Positions 25,120 through 33,436 of a stretch of 47,596 nucleotides of DNA are shown one piece after another. Within the stretch, counting starts at the first letter, position 1; each line of letters opens with the position of its first letter. Source of the DNA: Verrucomicrobiota bacterium. Its GTDB lineage: Bacteria; Verrucomicrobiota; Verrucomicrobiia; Opitutales; Opitutaceae. The stretch covers positions 1 to 47,596 of the forward strand of contig JAEZGX010000027.1 of NCBI GenBank assembly GCA_023416735.1. The letters are read 5' to 3'. The translations under genes were made by a program, and so were the position numbers. The notes under the pieces are model-generated. The model made no database searches, was not told the DNA's origin, and saw only the letters and a list, made by a program, of their open reading frames with translations.

Positions 25120-25869
25120 ATGACCATCGGCCTGTATCAGAGCGCATCGTCCCTCTCAGCCCTCGAGCAGTGGCAGGAGGTTGTTTCGCGCAACATCACG
25201 TCGAGCGATCAGAGCGCCTACCGTAAACGCACGATCACGTTTTCCTCCCAAGTCGCCGGCGAACTTCAAACCGATCCGCGCAAGCCCGTCGGTCACGAAG
25301 CCGGACTCGCGATGCTGTTCCCGAAGGTCAACCGCGGCATCAGCTTCGTTTACGGCGAAACGCAGCCCACTCGGCGCGAGCTCGACGTCGCGATCCAGGG
25401 CGAGGGTTTCTTCGAGATTCGTCGTCCTGACGAATCCGTCGTTTACACGCGCGCCGGCGAATTCCGCATGCGTCCGGATCGCGTGCTCGTCACTTCCGGT
25501 GGCGACGAGGTTCTGAGCACTGCCGGAAATCCGATCACGCTCCTTCCCAACGGCGGCCCGCTCGTTATCAACGAAAACGGCACCATCGTCCAGGGCGCCA
25601 CGCCGCTCGGTCGTATCTCGGTCCAGAAGTTCGAAAACGACGAGCAACTGATCCCGATGTCCGGCGGCTATTTCGTTGCGCCAGAAGGCATCGAACCCGA
25701 GCAGGTCGACAACCCGACGCTGCTCCAGGGCTACATCGAAGGCAGCAACACTTCCTCACTCCGCGAAATGGTCGACCTCGTCCTCATCTCCCGCGCCTAC
25801 GAGGCCAATCAGAAGATGATCACGACCTTCGACCAGCAGATGGGCAAAACCCTCGAAGCGCTCGGCTGA
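25120..25869 (+). CDS. flgF: Flagellar basal-body rod protein FlgF
   Basis: Proximal rod subunit. 249 residues with the rod/hook-family N-terminus (GLYQSASSLSALEQWQEVVSRNI), the FlgF/FlgG core motif ELDVAIQGEGFFEI with YTRAGEF, and the C-terminal helix LREMVDLVLISRAYEANQKM. It differs from FlgG at 26065 in its central part (VNRGISFVYGETQPT). First gene after the second sigma-54 promoter; the operon seems to run to flagellin. Confidence 0.92.
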   Translation: MTIGLYQSASSLSALEQWQEVVSRNITSSDQSAYRKRTITFSSQVAGELQTDPRKPVGHEAGLAMLFPKVNRGISFVYGETQPTRRELDVAIQGEGFFEIRRPDESVVYTRAGEFRMRPDRVLVTSGGDEVLSTAGNPITLLPNGGPLVINENGTIVQGATPLGRISVQKFENDEQLIPMSGGYFVAPEGIEPEQVDNPTLLQGYIEGSNTSSLREMVDLVLISRAYEANQKMITTFDQQMGKTLEALG

Positions 25870-25948
25870 GCATAGGCATCAGCGACCGCGAGCCCACGCC
25901 TCCATGACTTCCCCAGACAGACAACCGCAATCACGACTGCATGGCCGA

Positions 25949-25967
25949 GCCCGCTATGGGGGCGGGC
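25949..25967. repeat. Hairpin after flgF
   Basis: GCCCGC (25949-25954) and GCGGGC (25962-25967) pair around a 7-nt loop, followed by GGCCC and a pyrimidine run (25971-25980). It could cause partial termination between flgF and flgG, or be another intergenic palindrome. Confidence 0.35.
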
Positions 25968-26032
25968 CGGCCCCTCTTTCTCGCCAAGTGCTAAACGCCC
26001 AGAGCCTCCAGCTCGGGGTGTCCGGCGCTGGT

Positions 26033-26060
26033 CTTCCGGCTCTCAGCTTCCAGCTCCTCC
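26033..26060. repeat. Heptad-repeat tract directly before flgG
   Basis: Consecutive 7-mers, CTTCCGG then CTCTCAG (26033-26046), then CTTCCAG, run to within 5 bases of the flgG ATG and occupy the place of a ribosome binding site. A related tract (CCTCCAG, CTCGGGG) begins near 26005. The rest of the 195-bp gap holds the hairpin at 25949 and no gene. Confidence 0.6.
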
Positions 26061-26064
26061 ACGC

Positions 26065-26850
26065 ATGAACCTCTCACTCTACTCGGCCGCCACCGGCATG
26101 GAGGCGCAGCAGCTCAACCTGAACACGATCGCGAACAATCTCGCGAATGTGAACACACCCGGCTTCAAGCGCAGCAAGATCGAGTTCCAGGATCTTCTAT
26201 ATCAAAAACCCGTGCGCGCCTCCGGCACGGATTCCGGCGGCGGCAACATCGTCCCGACCGGCGTCGAAGTCGGCAACGGCGCCCGCGTCTCCGCCACCTC
26301 GAAGGTTTTCACCCAGGGCCAGCTGACCGCGTCCGGCGAAAAACTCGATGTCGCCATCCAAGGCGACGGCTTCTTCGAGGTGCAGCGGCCCGATGGCACC
26401 ATCGGTTACACGCGCGACGGATCGTTTAAACTCAATGCCCAAGGTGTCGTCGTTACGTCGGACGGTCTTCCAGTGCTCGGCGGCTTCCAGCCGATTCCGC
26501 CGGACGCGACGAATGTCGCGATCGCCGACAACGGTCAGGTCACGATCCAGACCTCCAATGGCACCAACACTTTCCGGCTCACGCTCACGCGCTTCGCGAA
26601 TCCTTCCGGCCTGCGCTCGCTCGGCGGCAATCTCTACGAGGAAACCGCGGCCAGCGGCACGCCCGAAATCGGCCAGCCCGGCGAACAGGGCTTCGGCCTC
26701 GTGATGCAGGGCTACACCGAGTCGTCCAACGTCAACATCGTCGAGGAAATGGTGAACCTCATCGTCGCCCAGCGCGCCTACGAGGTGAACTCCAAGTCCA
26801 TCCAAGCTTCCGACGAAATGCTCCAAAACGTCGCCCAGATGAAGCGCTAA
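26065..26850 (+). CDS. flgG: Flagellar distal rod protein FlgG
   Basis: Main distal rod subunit, 261 residues, the standard length. N-terminus LYSAATGMEAQQLNLNTIANNLANVNTPGFKRSK, the FlgG insertion with FQDLLYQ near residue 45, core KLDVAIQGDGFFEV and YTRDGSF, and C-terminus ESSNVNIVEEMVNLIVAQRAYEVNSKSIQASDEML. All are diagnostic of FlgG. Followed after 5 bp by flgA. Confidence 0.97.
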   Translation: MNLSLYSAATGMEAQQLNLNTIANNLANVNTPGFKRSKIEFQDLLYQKPVRASGTDSGGGNIVPTGVEVGNGARVSATSKVFTQGQLTASGEKLDVAIQGDGFFEVQRPDGTIGYTRDGSFKLNAQGVVVTSDGLPVLGGFQPIPPDATNVAIADNGQVTIQTSNGTNTFRLTLTRFANPSGLRSLGGNLYEETAASGTPEIGQPGEQGFGLVMQGYTESSNVNIVEEMVNLIVAQRAYEVNSKSIQASDEMLQNVAQMKR

Positions 26851-26855
26851 GCCCC

Positions 26856-27590
26856 ATGCGCCTCCTTCTCGTCATCGCTCTTCTCTTCTCCGCGGCCGCC
26901 GGCCGTGCCCAGGAAACGGATACGGCCCACCGCGCCGCGTCGGACTTCGACCCGAGCTCGACGCCGCTCACGCGCGAACACCTCGTTTCCGAACTCACGC
27001 GTCACCTCGCCGCGCACTTCAATCTCGACGGCGAACTTCAGCTCGAACTGCTCCGTCCCTGGTCTCCGCCCGCGCGCCTCGCGAAATCCTGGCAGCTCGA
27101 AGTGCTGGAGTTTCCCGCCGTCGCCGGTTCTTCGATGCTCCTTCGCTGCCGCGTCGTCGCCGACGGCGAGCCGGCGCCCGAATGGACGCTCGTTCTCCGC
27201 GCGTCCCTGTGGCGCGACGCCTGGGCCTCGCGCATGCCGCTCGCGCATGGCGACACCTTCGATCCTTCGATGCTCGAAGTGCGCCGCGTCGATCTCTTCC
27301 GCGAGCGCGATGCGCTGCCCGCGGCGGTCGGCGATCGTTCTTACGCCATGACCCGCTCCGTCGCTGCCGGTCGCCTGCTCACGTGGCGCGATGTCGGTCG
27401 CCGTCCGCTCGTGCGGAAAGGCCAGTTCGTCGAGGTCTCCGCCGTCGAGGGACAACTGGTCGTCACGATGAAAGCGCTTGCGATGGAAAACGGCGCCCAG
27501 GGCGAAACGGTCACCGTGCGAAATCCCGAATCGCGCAAGGATTTCGCCGCCATGGTCGTCGACGAAAACCGCGTGCAAGTCCGCTTCTGA
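26856..27590 (+). CDS. flgA: Flagellar P-ring chaperone FlgA
   Basis: Periplasmic chaperone needed to assemble FlgI into the P ring. 244 residues: signal peptide MRLLLVIALLFSAAAGRAQ (cleavage after about residue 18), a diverged N-terminal half, and the C-terminal SAF/FlgA domain (about 130-243; AGRLLTWRDVGRRPLVRKGQ, then MENGAQGETVTVRN and VVDENRVQV). Stop and next start are almost contiguous with flgH. Position before flgH and flgI fits the role. Confidence 0.92.
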   Translation: MRLLLVIALLFSAAAGRAQETDTAHRAASDFDPSSTPLTREHLVSELTRHLAAHFNLDGELQLELLRPWSPPARLAKSWQLEVLEFPAVAGSSMLLRCRVVADGEPAPEWTLVLRASLWRDAWASRMPLAHGDTFDPSMLEVRRVDLFRERDALPAAVGDRSYAMTRSVAAGRLLTWRDVGRRPLVRKGQFVEVSAVEGQLVVTMKALAMENGAQGETVTVRNPESRKDFAAMVVDENRVQVRF

Positions 27591-27591
27591 C

Positions 27592-28215
27592 ATGAGCCGC
27601 ATCGCTCTTCCGCTTTCCGCTCTCTTGTTCTGCACCGCTGTCGCCGTCGCTTCCGATAGCTCCGGCTCCATCTGGCCGGCCGGCACCGGCAGCGAGCGTT
27701 CGATGTTCGCCGATCGCAAAGCCTCTCGCACGGGCGATATCCTGACGATCATCGTTAGCGAATCCGCCGTCGCGCAAAGCTCGCAGAGCAAATCCTCTTC
27801 GCGCGACGCGAGCCTGAACGACGCGATTCAACAATTCCTCTTCGCAAACAGCCGCGCGCTGACGCACAAGGGTAACCTGCCCGCGATCAATCTCGGCGGC
27901 TCCTCCACCTACACCGGCGGCGGCGACGTTTCGAATTCCCAGAGCCTCTCCGCTCGCGCCGCGGTCATGATCACCGACGTGTTGCCCAACGGCAACATGG
28001 TCATCCAGGGCGTGCGCATCGTCACCTTCTCCGGCGAAACCCAATACGTCGTCCTTCACGGACTCGTTCGCGCCGACGACATCAGCCGCGCCAACACGAT
28101 CGCGTCGTCCAACATCGCCGACGCCCGCGTCGAATTCTACAGCGAGGGCGAGCTCACCGACGCGCAGAAGCGCGGCTGGTTCTCCAAGCTCTACGAAAAA
28201 CTCCGCCCGTTCTGA
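27592..28215 (+). CDS. flgH: Flagellar L-ring protein FlgH
   Basis: Forms the outer-membrane ring of the basal body. 207 residues from MSRIALPL; a longer frame from 27478 only overlaps flgA. Family motifs: GSIWP near the mature N-terminus, SMFADRKASRTGDILTIIVSESA, and the C-terminal GNMVIQG.R.V.....TQYV.L.GLVR..DIS..NTI.SS.IADARVEF. FlgH is normally a lipoprotein, but the only cysteine in the leader sits in LLFC, which breaks the lipobox (Phe at -1). The protein may be processed by signal peptidase I near AVA-S. Confidence 0.93.
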   Translation: MSRIALPLSALLFCTAVAVASDSSGSIWPAGTGSERSMFADRKASRTGDILTIIVSESAVAQSSQSKSSSRDASLNDAIQQFLFANSRALTHKGNLPAINLGGSSTYTGGGDVSNSQSLSARAAVMITDVLPNGNMVIQGVRIVTFSGETQYVVLHGLVRADDISRANTIASSNIADARVEFYSEGELTDAQKRGWFSKLYEKLRPF

Positions 28216-28223
28216 GCGAAGGA

Positions 28224-29372
28224 ATGAAAATGGCCGCACGGATGCACAGCACTCGCTCTTTCCATTGGGTTATTCGGCTGCTCTTCGTTTTCAGCGTCGC
28301 AGCCTTGCAGCCTTTCAGCGCCTCGCTCCACGCCTCGCGTGTCAAAGACCTCACGATTCTCGAAGGCGGACGTGATAATCAGATCGTCGGCTACGGCATC
28401 GTCGTCGGGCTCGCGGGCGACGGCGATAGCAACGCGGACACCACGCTGCGCAGCTTGGGCAACATCCTCCAGCGCTACGGCCTCACCATCGATTCCGACG
28501 ACATCAAATCGAAGAATGCCGCGGCCGTCATGGTGACCGCCGACATCGGTCCGTTTCTCAAACCCGGTGCGCGCATCGATGTGAACGTTGCATCCCTCGG
28601 GGACGCGAAATCGCTCCAGGGCGGTGTGCTTCTGCAGACTCCGCTTCTCGGCGCCGACGGCCGGGTTTACGCAGTCGCCCAAGGGCCTGTCGCCACCGGC
28701 GGGTTCATCGGTGGAGCGGGTGGGGCAGGGGGCGCGACCGTTCAAAGAAATCATCCGACCGTCGGCGTGATCAGCAATGGTGCGATCGTCGAGCGCGAGA
28801 TCGCCTCGTCCTTCGTCCGCGACAACCAGCTTCGTCTTCTTCTCCACAATCCGGATTTCACCTCCGCCGCCCGCATGGCCGAAGCGATCAACGCCCGCTG
28901 GCCCACCTCCGCCATGGCCACCGACGCCGCGACCGTCGCCGTCACGCTCCCTGAAAACTATCGTGGCCAGGATGTCGCGTTCATCGCCGACCTCGGCTCC
29001 ATCGAAGTCCGGCCCGACACCCTCGCTCGGGTCGTGATCAACGAACGCACCGGCACCATCGTTGCGACTTCGACCGTGCGCCTTTCACAGGTCGCCATCG
29101 CGCTCGGCTCACTCACGATCACCGTCAGTTCCAACATCGGCGTCAGCCAGCCCAACGCGTTCGCACCCGGCGGCCAGACCGTCGCCGTGCCGAGCACGCA
29201 GACCGACGTCAACGAAGTGAGGGGCGGTTTCACGGTTCTCAACGAACCGCCCACGATCGAGCGTCTCGCCGCCGCCCTCAACGCCCTCGGAGTGTCCACC
29301 CGCGAGATGATGGCGATCTTCCAAAGCCTGAAACGCTCCGGCGCGCTTCAAGCCGAACTCGTGATCAACTGA
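28224..29372 (+). CDS. flgI: Flagellar P-ring protein FlgI
   Basis: Forms the ring in the peptidoglycan layer around the rod. 382 residues with signal peptide (to about ASLHA, residue 37), then SRVKDLTILEGGRDNQIVGYGIVVGLAGDGD, typical of mature FlgI. The protein is complete to the C-terminal RLAAALNALGVSTREMMAIFQSLKRSGAL. AAGGA at 28219-28223 touches the first ATG, but is well spaced for the second ATG at 28230, which may be the true start. A glycine-rich loop (FIGGAGGAGGA) is longer than usual. Confidence 0.96.
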   Translation: MKMAARMHSTRSFHWVIRLLFVFSVAALQPFSASLHASRVKDLTILEGGRDNQIVGYGIVVGLAGDGDSNADTTLRSLGNILQRYGLTIDSDDIKSKNAAAVMVTADIGPFLKPGARIDVNVASLGDAKSLQGGVLLQTPLLGADGRVYAVAQGPVATGGFIGGAGGAGGATVQRNHPTVGVISNGAIVEREIASSFVRDNQLRLLLHNPDFTSAARMAEAINARWPTSAMATDAATVAVTLPENYRGQDVAFIADLGSIEVRPDTLARVVINERTGTIVATSTVRLSQVAIALGSLTITVSSNIGVSQPNAFAPGGQTVAVPSTQTDVNEVRGGFTVLNEPPTIERLAAALNALGVSTREMMAIFQSLKRSGALQAELVIN

Positions 29373-29385
29373 TCCGCGCGAAACC

Positions 29386-29754
29386 ATGAGCGTCGCTCCC
29401 ATCAACGCCGTTTCTCCCGCCGCGAACCAAGGCGTGACCGAGGTGGTTCGCACCCCCGGACGCGCGCTACCCGCACAGGCGCTGCGCAATGCTTCTCCCG
29501 AAGTTCAGCGCAAGGAAGTCGCCGCCCAGTTCGAAGCCATCCTTGTCCGCCAACTCCTCAAACCGACCATGATTTCGATGCTCGGCGAAGAAGGTGGCGC
29601 CGCGAGTGGCGTTTACGGCGACATCATGACGGAAAGCTTCGCCCAACAACTCACCCGCGGCGGCGGCCTTGGTCTCGGCCGCATGCTCGAACAACAACTC
29701 GCCCCCCGCGCACCCATCGTTCCCCCGTCGGGCGAACCTCTTTCCGCTCCATGA
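29386..29754 (+). CDS. flgJ: Rod-binding protein, FlgJ N-terminal type
   Basis: Rod cap/scaffold. 122 residues that match only the rod-binding half of FlgJ (EVAAQFEAILVRQLLKPTM, GVYGDIMTESFAQQLTRGGGLGLGRMLEQQL). The muramidase domain of enterobacterial FlgJ is absent, as in many non-enteric bacteria, where a separate enzyme opens the wall. Located directly after flgI and overlapping the next gene by ATGA. Confidence 0.88.
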   Translation: MSVAPINAVSPAANQGVTEVVRTPGRALPAQALRNASPEVQRKEVAAQFEAILVRQLLKPTMISMLGEEGGAASGVYGDIMTESFAQQLTRGGGLGLGRMLEQQLAPRAPIVPPSGEPLSAP

Positions 29755-30239
29755 CCTGGCAAACCATCGCCGACCATCTCCGCCAGGAACTCGCCGAATA
29801 CGGCGAACTCCTCCGCCTTTTCGAACAGCAGCAAGAGGCGCTGTTCAAATGCGACGCCGACACCGTGCTCCAGTTCAGCAGTCGTCTCGAAGACCAGGCG
29901 CACATCCTGCAGGATTGCCGTCGCCGCCGCGAGGAAGCCGTCGCGCTCTTCGCTTCCGGTTTTTCTCTTCCCGCTTCGACCACGCTCCGCGCGCTGCTCG
30001 ATCGCGTTGAACAAGACGCCCGTCCGCTGCTCGAAGCGCTCATCAACGAGATCAATCATCTCCTCCACCGCGTGCGTCGCACGAGCCGCCACAATCACGC
30101 CCTGCTCACGCGCACGCTCGAGTTGCATCAAGAGATGCTGCGCGAGCTCCGCCCCGACGCGTTCACCAAAACCTATTCGCCCTCCGGTCGCGTCTCCGTG
30201 GCCGGTGCCGGCACCGCCTCCCTCCGCGCCGCCGGCTAG
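29751..30239 (+). CDS. flgN: FlgN-like export chaperone
   Basis: 162 residues, almost entirely helical, with long amphipathic heptads (LRQELAEYGELLRLFEQQQEALFKCD; ALINEINHLLHRVRRTSRHNHALLTRTLEL) as in FlgN-family proteins, which hold FlgK and FlgL for export. Sequence identity to FlgN is low in this family, so the assignment leans on its position between flgJ and flgK, the coupling by ATGA, and the length. The last 30 residues are Ser/Ala/Gly-rich and probably disordered. Confidence 0.75.
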   Translation: MTWQTIADHLRQELAEYGELLRLFEQQQEALFKCDADTVLQFSSRLEDQAHILQDCRRRREEAVALFASGFSLPASTTLRALLDRVEQDARPLLEALINEINHLLHRVRRTSRHNHALLTRTLELHQEMLRELRPDAFTKTYSPSGRVSVAGAGTASLRAAG

Positions 30240-30250
30240 TCGCTGCGCGC

Positions 30251-30278
30251 ATCTTAAATCTCAAATCTGAGATTCCAG
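30251..30278. repeat. Heptad-repeat tract directly before flgK
   Basis: Four 7-mers in register, for example ATCTTAA (30251-30257) and ATCTCAA (30258-30264), end 5 bases before the flgK ATG. It is an A/T-richer version of the 7-base pyrimidine/purine pattern seen before motB and flgG. No Shine-Dalgarno sequence is left in the 44-bp gap. Confidence 0.65.
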
Positions 30279-30283
30279 CACCC

Positions 30284-31714
30284 ATGTCCGGTCTCTTCTC
30301 GAGCCTCAATTCTTCGGTCAATGCGCTGAGCGCGCATAGCCGTGCCATCGAGACCACCGGCAAGAATCTTAGCAACGTCAGCAACGCCAGCTACGCGCGC
30401 CAGCGCATCATTTACGGCGATCGCGGCACCGTGATGACGCCGCAAGGCGCTCAGAGCCTCGGCATCGAAGCGCTCGGCGTGCAACAGCTGCGCGACAAAC
30501 TCCTCGACCGCCAGGTCGTTCGCGAAGTCGCGCTGACGGGCTATTACGAAGCGCAACAAAAAGCCTATCAACGCGCGCAGGCCGCACTCGGCCAGGACGT
30601 CGCGAGCGCGAGTTCGACGCAGGGCGCTTCCAACACCACTACCGACACGGGCATCGCCGCCGCGCTCGACGATTTTTTTGGCGCGTTTCACAGCTTCGCA
30701 GCCAATCCGACCGACACCGGCCAACGACAAACTTTGCTGCAGAATGCCAGCATTCTCAGCGATCGTATGCGGCTCGCGGATACGCGTCTCGCGCAAGTCC
30801 AGGCCGATCTGGATTATCAGGTGGGGAGCGATGTGCAGGACGCGAATCGCCTGCTGCAGACCATCGCTGAGCTCAACGGCCAGATCGGCCGCTTCGAAAT
30901 CAACAATCCTGGCACCGCGGTCGACTTGCGCGACCAGCGTCAGGCCGCGCTCGAAAAACTCGCCGCGAAGCTCCCGATCGAAACTTCCGAATCCGGCGGC
31001 CAGCTCGAAGTCACCGTGCGCGACGGCAATGGCGATCCGGTGGTCCTCGTGAACCTCGCCGTCGTCCAGGGTTCGCTCGCGTTCGATCCCAATTCCACTC
31101 CGCCGACCATCACGGGCGGCAGCGCCAATTCCGTGATCAGCCTGAATTCCGGCTCGATCCACGGTTCGATGAACGCCCGCACCGGCGCGATCCAGACGAT
31201 TCGCGACCAGCTCGATCAACTCGCGGCTCAGCTCGTCACGTCCGTCAACGGCATCTACAATCCCGGCAACGCCTCCACCAATTTCTTCGCGGCAAGCCGG
31301 ACGACTGCCGGCACCATCGCTCTCGACGCCAGCATCACCGCGGCCAGCCTGCGTGCGAGCAACAGCGGCCATGCCGGCAACAACGCCGTCGCGCTCGCCA
31401 TCGCGCAACTCGCGGACACCAAGTTTTCCACCACCGGAGTTCCTCCTGATCACATCGACGGCACGTTCAGCGGATTCTTCTCCGGCGCCGTCAGCGGACT
31501 CGGACAAGCGGTATCTGGCGCCACTGCGCGCGTGAACGATCAATCCCGCATCGAGCAGCTCGTGCGTTCCCAACGCGATGCGGTCAGCGGCGTCTCGCTC
31601 GATGAGGAAATGGCCGACCTCCTGAAATACCAGCGCGCGTTCCAGGCCTCATCCCGCGTCTTCACCACGATCGACAACCTCCTGGACGTCGTCGTCAACC
31701 AACTCGGCCGTTAA
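30284..31714 (+). CDS. flgK: Flagellar hook-associated protein 1, FlgK
   Basis: Junction protein between hook and filament. 476 residues: N-terminus LFSSLNSSVNALSAHSRAIETTGKNLSNVSNASYARQR, the FlgK-type coiled region (DVQDANRLLQTIAELNGQIGRFE and VDLRDQRQAALEKLA), and C-terminus VSLDEEMADLLKYQRAFQASSRVFTTIDNLLDVVVNQLG. Follows its likely chaperone flgN and precedes flgL by 5 bp. Confidence 0.96.
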   Translation: MSGLFSSLNSSVNALSAHSRAIETTGKNLSNVSNASYARQRIIYGDRGTVMTPQGAQSLGIEALGVQQLRDKLLDRQVVREVALTGYYEAQQKAYQRAQAALGQDVASASSTQGASNTTTDTGIAAALDDFFGAFHSFAANPTDTGQRQTLLQNASILSDRMRLADTRLAQVQADLDYQVGSDVQDANRLLQTIAELNGQIGRFEINNPGTAVDLRDQRQAALEKLAAKLPIETSESGGQLEVTVRDGNGDPVVLVNLAVVQGSLAFDPNSTPPTITGGSANSVISLNSGSIHGSMNARTGAIQTIRDQLDQLAAQLVTSVNGIYNPGNASTNFFAASRTTAGTIALDASITAASLRASNSGHAGNNAVALAIAQLADTKFSTTGVPPDHIDGTFSGFFSGAVSGLGQAVSGATARVNDQSRIEQLVRSQRDAVSGVSLDEEMADLLKYQRAFQASSRVFTTIDNLLDVVVNQLGR

Positions 31715-31719
31715 TCCTC

Positions 31720-32616
31720 ATGAGAATCGCTTCCAACACGGTCTCGGATTCGATGATCCGCCAGATTCAGCAGCTCACGAGCGAACAGGCGAAGCTCCAG
31801 CTGCAGGTGTCGACCGGCCGCCGCATCACCCAGCCGGAAGACGATCCCGCTGCCGTCGGTCGCGTGCTCGGTCATCAAACCGAACAGCGTCAGATCAAAC
31901 AATTCGCCAGCAACGCCGCGCGCGCTCTCACGCTCGCCCAGGCGTCCTACTCCGGGCTGCAGGGGTTGAAGAAAGTTTCCGATCGCGCGGGCGAACTCGC
32001 CACGCTCGGCACCGGCGCGCTGAGCGCCGATTCGATGCGCACCTACGGCACCGAGGTCGAACAGCTGCTCGAACAGGCGCTCCAACTCGCGAACTCCCGT
32101 CAAGGCGGCGACTACATCTACGGCGGCACCGCCGTCGACGCGCCGCCGTTCGCCGCCGCGCGCGATGCCGATGGCCGCATCACTGGAATCGTTTACGTGG
32201 GCAATGCGGAACGGGCCGCCATTCCGCTCTCCGAGGCCACCACGATCACGCCGGCGACCACAGGCGAGACGAATTCCGGTATCGCCGATTTCCTCAATTC
32301 ACTCGTCGCGCTGCGCGATGCGTTGAACGCCGGCAACCTCGACTCGGTGCGCGCCACGCAACCGAATCTGACCCAAGCCGAAGACCTGATCATCGGCGCG
32401 ATGGCCGACAACGGCGGCATCCAAACCCGCATCGAAGCCGCGCAATCCCAACAAAAGGACCGCGCGATCAATCTCGAGTCGCTGATCTCGGACGAGTCCT
32501 CCGTCGATCTGCCGACCACGATTGTGAAGCTCAACCAGACCCAAACCGCCTACCAGGCCGCTTTGGCTTCGGCGGCCAAGATCATGAATCTCTCTCTGCT
32601 CGACTACATCCGCTAA
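31720..32616 (+). CDS. flgL: Flagellar hook-associated protein 3, FlgL
   Basis: Second junction protein, related to flagellin. 298 residues: N-terminus MRIASNTVSDSMIRQIQQLTSEQAKLQLQVSTGRRI with the EDDPAAVGRVL motif (flagellin-like D0/D1), a small middle domain, and the C-terminus SVDLPTTIVKLNQTQTAYQAALASAAKIMNLSLLDYI. The motif GGDYIYGGT near residue 130 is typical of FlgL. Followed after 28 bp by fliW. Confidence 0.95.
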   Translation: MRIASNTVSDSMIRQIQQLTSEQAKLQLQVSTGRRITQPEDDPAAVGRVLGHQTEQRQIKQFASNAARALTLAQASYSGLQGLKKVSDRAGELATLGTGALSADSMRTYGTEVEQLLEQALQLANSRQGGDYIYGGTAVDAPPFAAARDADGRITGIVYVGNAERAAIPLSEATTITPATTGETNSGIADFLNSLVALRDALNAGNLDSVRATQPNLTQAEDLIIGAMADNGGIQTRIEAAQSQQKDRAINLESLISDESSVDLPTTIVKLNQTQTAYQAALASAAKIMNLSLLDYIR

Positions 32617-32644
32617 CCCCGAAACCGCGCTTCAACTTCGTCTC

Positions 32645-33118
32645 ATGAAAGTCATTCCCGACATCACTCCGTTCGACTTCGGAGCTCCCGCCGCCAACGA
32701 GATCATCCTTCCGCAGGGCATCATCGGTTTCTCGCAATACACCCGCGCCGAACTGATCTCCATGCCGGAGCACGTCCCGTTCATCTGGATGCGGCTGCAT
32801 GGCCCGGCCCATCTCGATCCGATCCATTTCATCGTCCTGGAACCGGGCGGGCTCATCGCCGATTATGAACCCGAGATCTTCGACGAAGACGCGGAGCAGC
32901 TCGGCCTTCACGACAGCTCGGACGCGATGATCCTCAACATCGTGACGCTGCGTAACCAGCAGCCAGGCGACGCCACCGTGAACCTCGTCGGGCCGTTGAT
33001 CATGAATCGCCGCACGCGCATCGGCCGCCAGGTCGTCATTTCAAACTACTCCCGTTACAGCGCCCACTTCCCGCTCGTCCCCGAAGCCGCCGCCGAACCG
33101 CTCGCCCGCACCGCTTGA
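32645..33118 (+). CDS. fliW: Flagellar assembly factor FliW
   Basis: Binds CsrA and flagellin in a partner switch: free flagellin titrates FliW, which frees CsrA to repress flagellin translation. 157 residues, close to the usual length, with LPQGIIGFSQYTR, a conserved FIWMRLHGP strand, AMILNIVTLRNQ...TVNLVGPLIMNRRTR.GRQVVISN. Sits directly before csrA and flagellin, the arrangement known from Bacillus and spirochaetes. Confidence 0.93.
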   Translation: MKVIPDITPFDFGAPAANEIILPQGIIGFSQYTRAELISMPEHVPFIWMRLHGPAHLDPIHFIVLEPGGLIADYEPEIFDEDAEQLGLHDSSDAMILNIVTLRNQQPGDATVNLVGPLIMNRRTRIGRQVVISNYSRYSAHFPLVPEAAAEPLARTA

Positions 33119-33130
33119 ACCTTCACCGCC

Positions 33131-33394
33131 ATGCTTGTCCTCTCACGCAAGGTTAACGAGGCGATCGTCATCGGCGATTCCATCGAGATCCGCATCACGC
33201 GGATCGAGGGGGATTTCGTGAAGATCGGCATCGCCGCTCCGCGCGAGGTCCCAATCTTCCGCAAGGAAGTATTGAGCGACATCGTCGCGTCCAACCAGGC
33301 CGCCGCCGTCCACGCGCCGCGCCAGATCGCGCTGCCCGCGCTGCCCAAACCCAAATCCCAGCCGCCCGTTTCTGCCGCGGCCGTCAAAGCCTGA
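33131..33394 (+). CDS. csrA: Carbon storage regulator CsrA
   Basis: RNA-binding repressor. 87 residues: the core is canonical (MLVLSRKVNEAIVIGD.IEIRI, VKIGI.APREVPIFRKEV), with R at position 6 and the VPIFR strand that contact GGA motifs. The usual 60-70 residues are followed by a Pro/Ala/Lys-rich tail of about 25 residues. The gap of 12 bp after fliW and 42 bp before flagellin supports a shared transcript and a FliW-CsrA-flagellin circuit. Confidence 0.95.
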   Translation: MLVLSRKVNEAIVIGDSIEIRITRIEGDFVKIGIAAPREVPIFRKEVLSDIVASNQAAAVHAPRQIALPALPKPKSQPPVSAAAVKA

Positions 33395-33436
33395 ACCGTC
33401 CCTCCTTCCTCTTTAACTCACTAAAAGCCCCCCGTC

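Noticed and set aside
33395..33436. Sigma-28 promoter directly before flagellin
   Set aside because: No TAAAGTTT/GCCGATAA pair with 11-base spacing is present; only a TCAAAGCC without a -10 partner.
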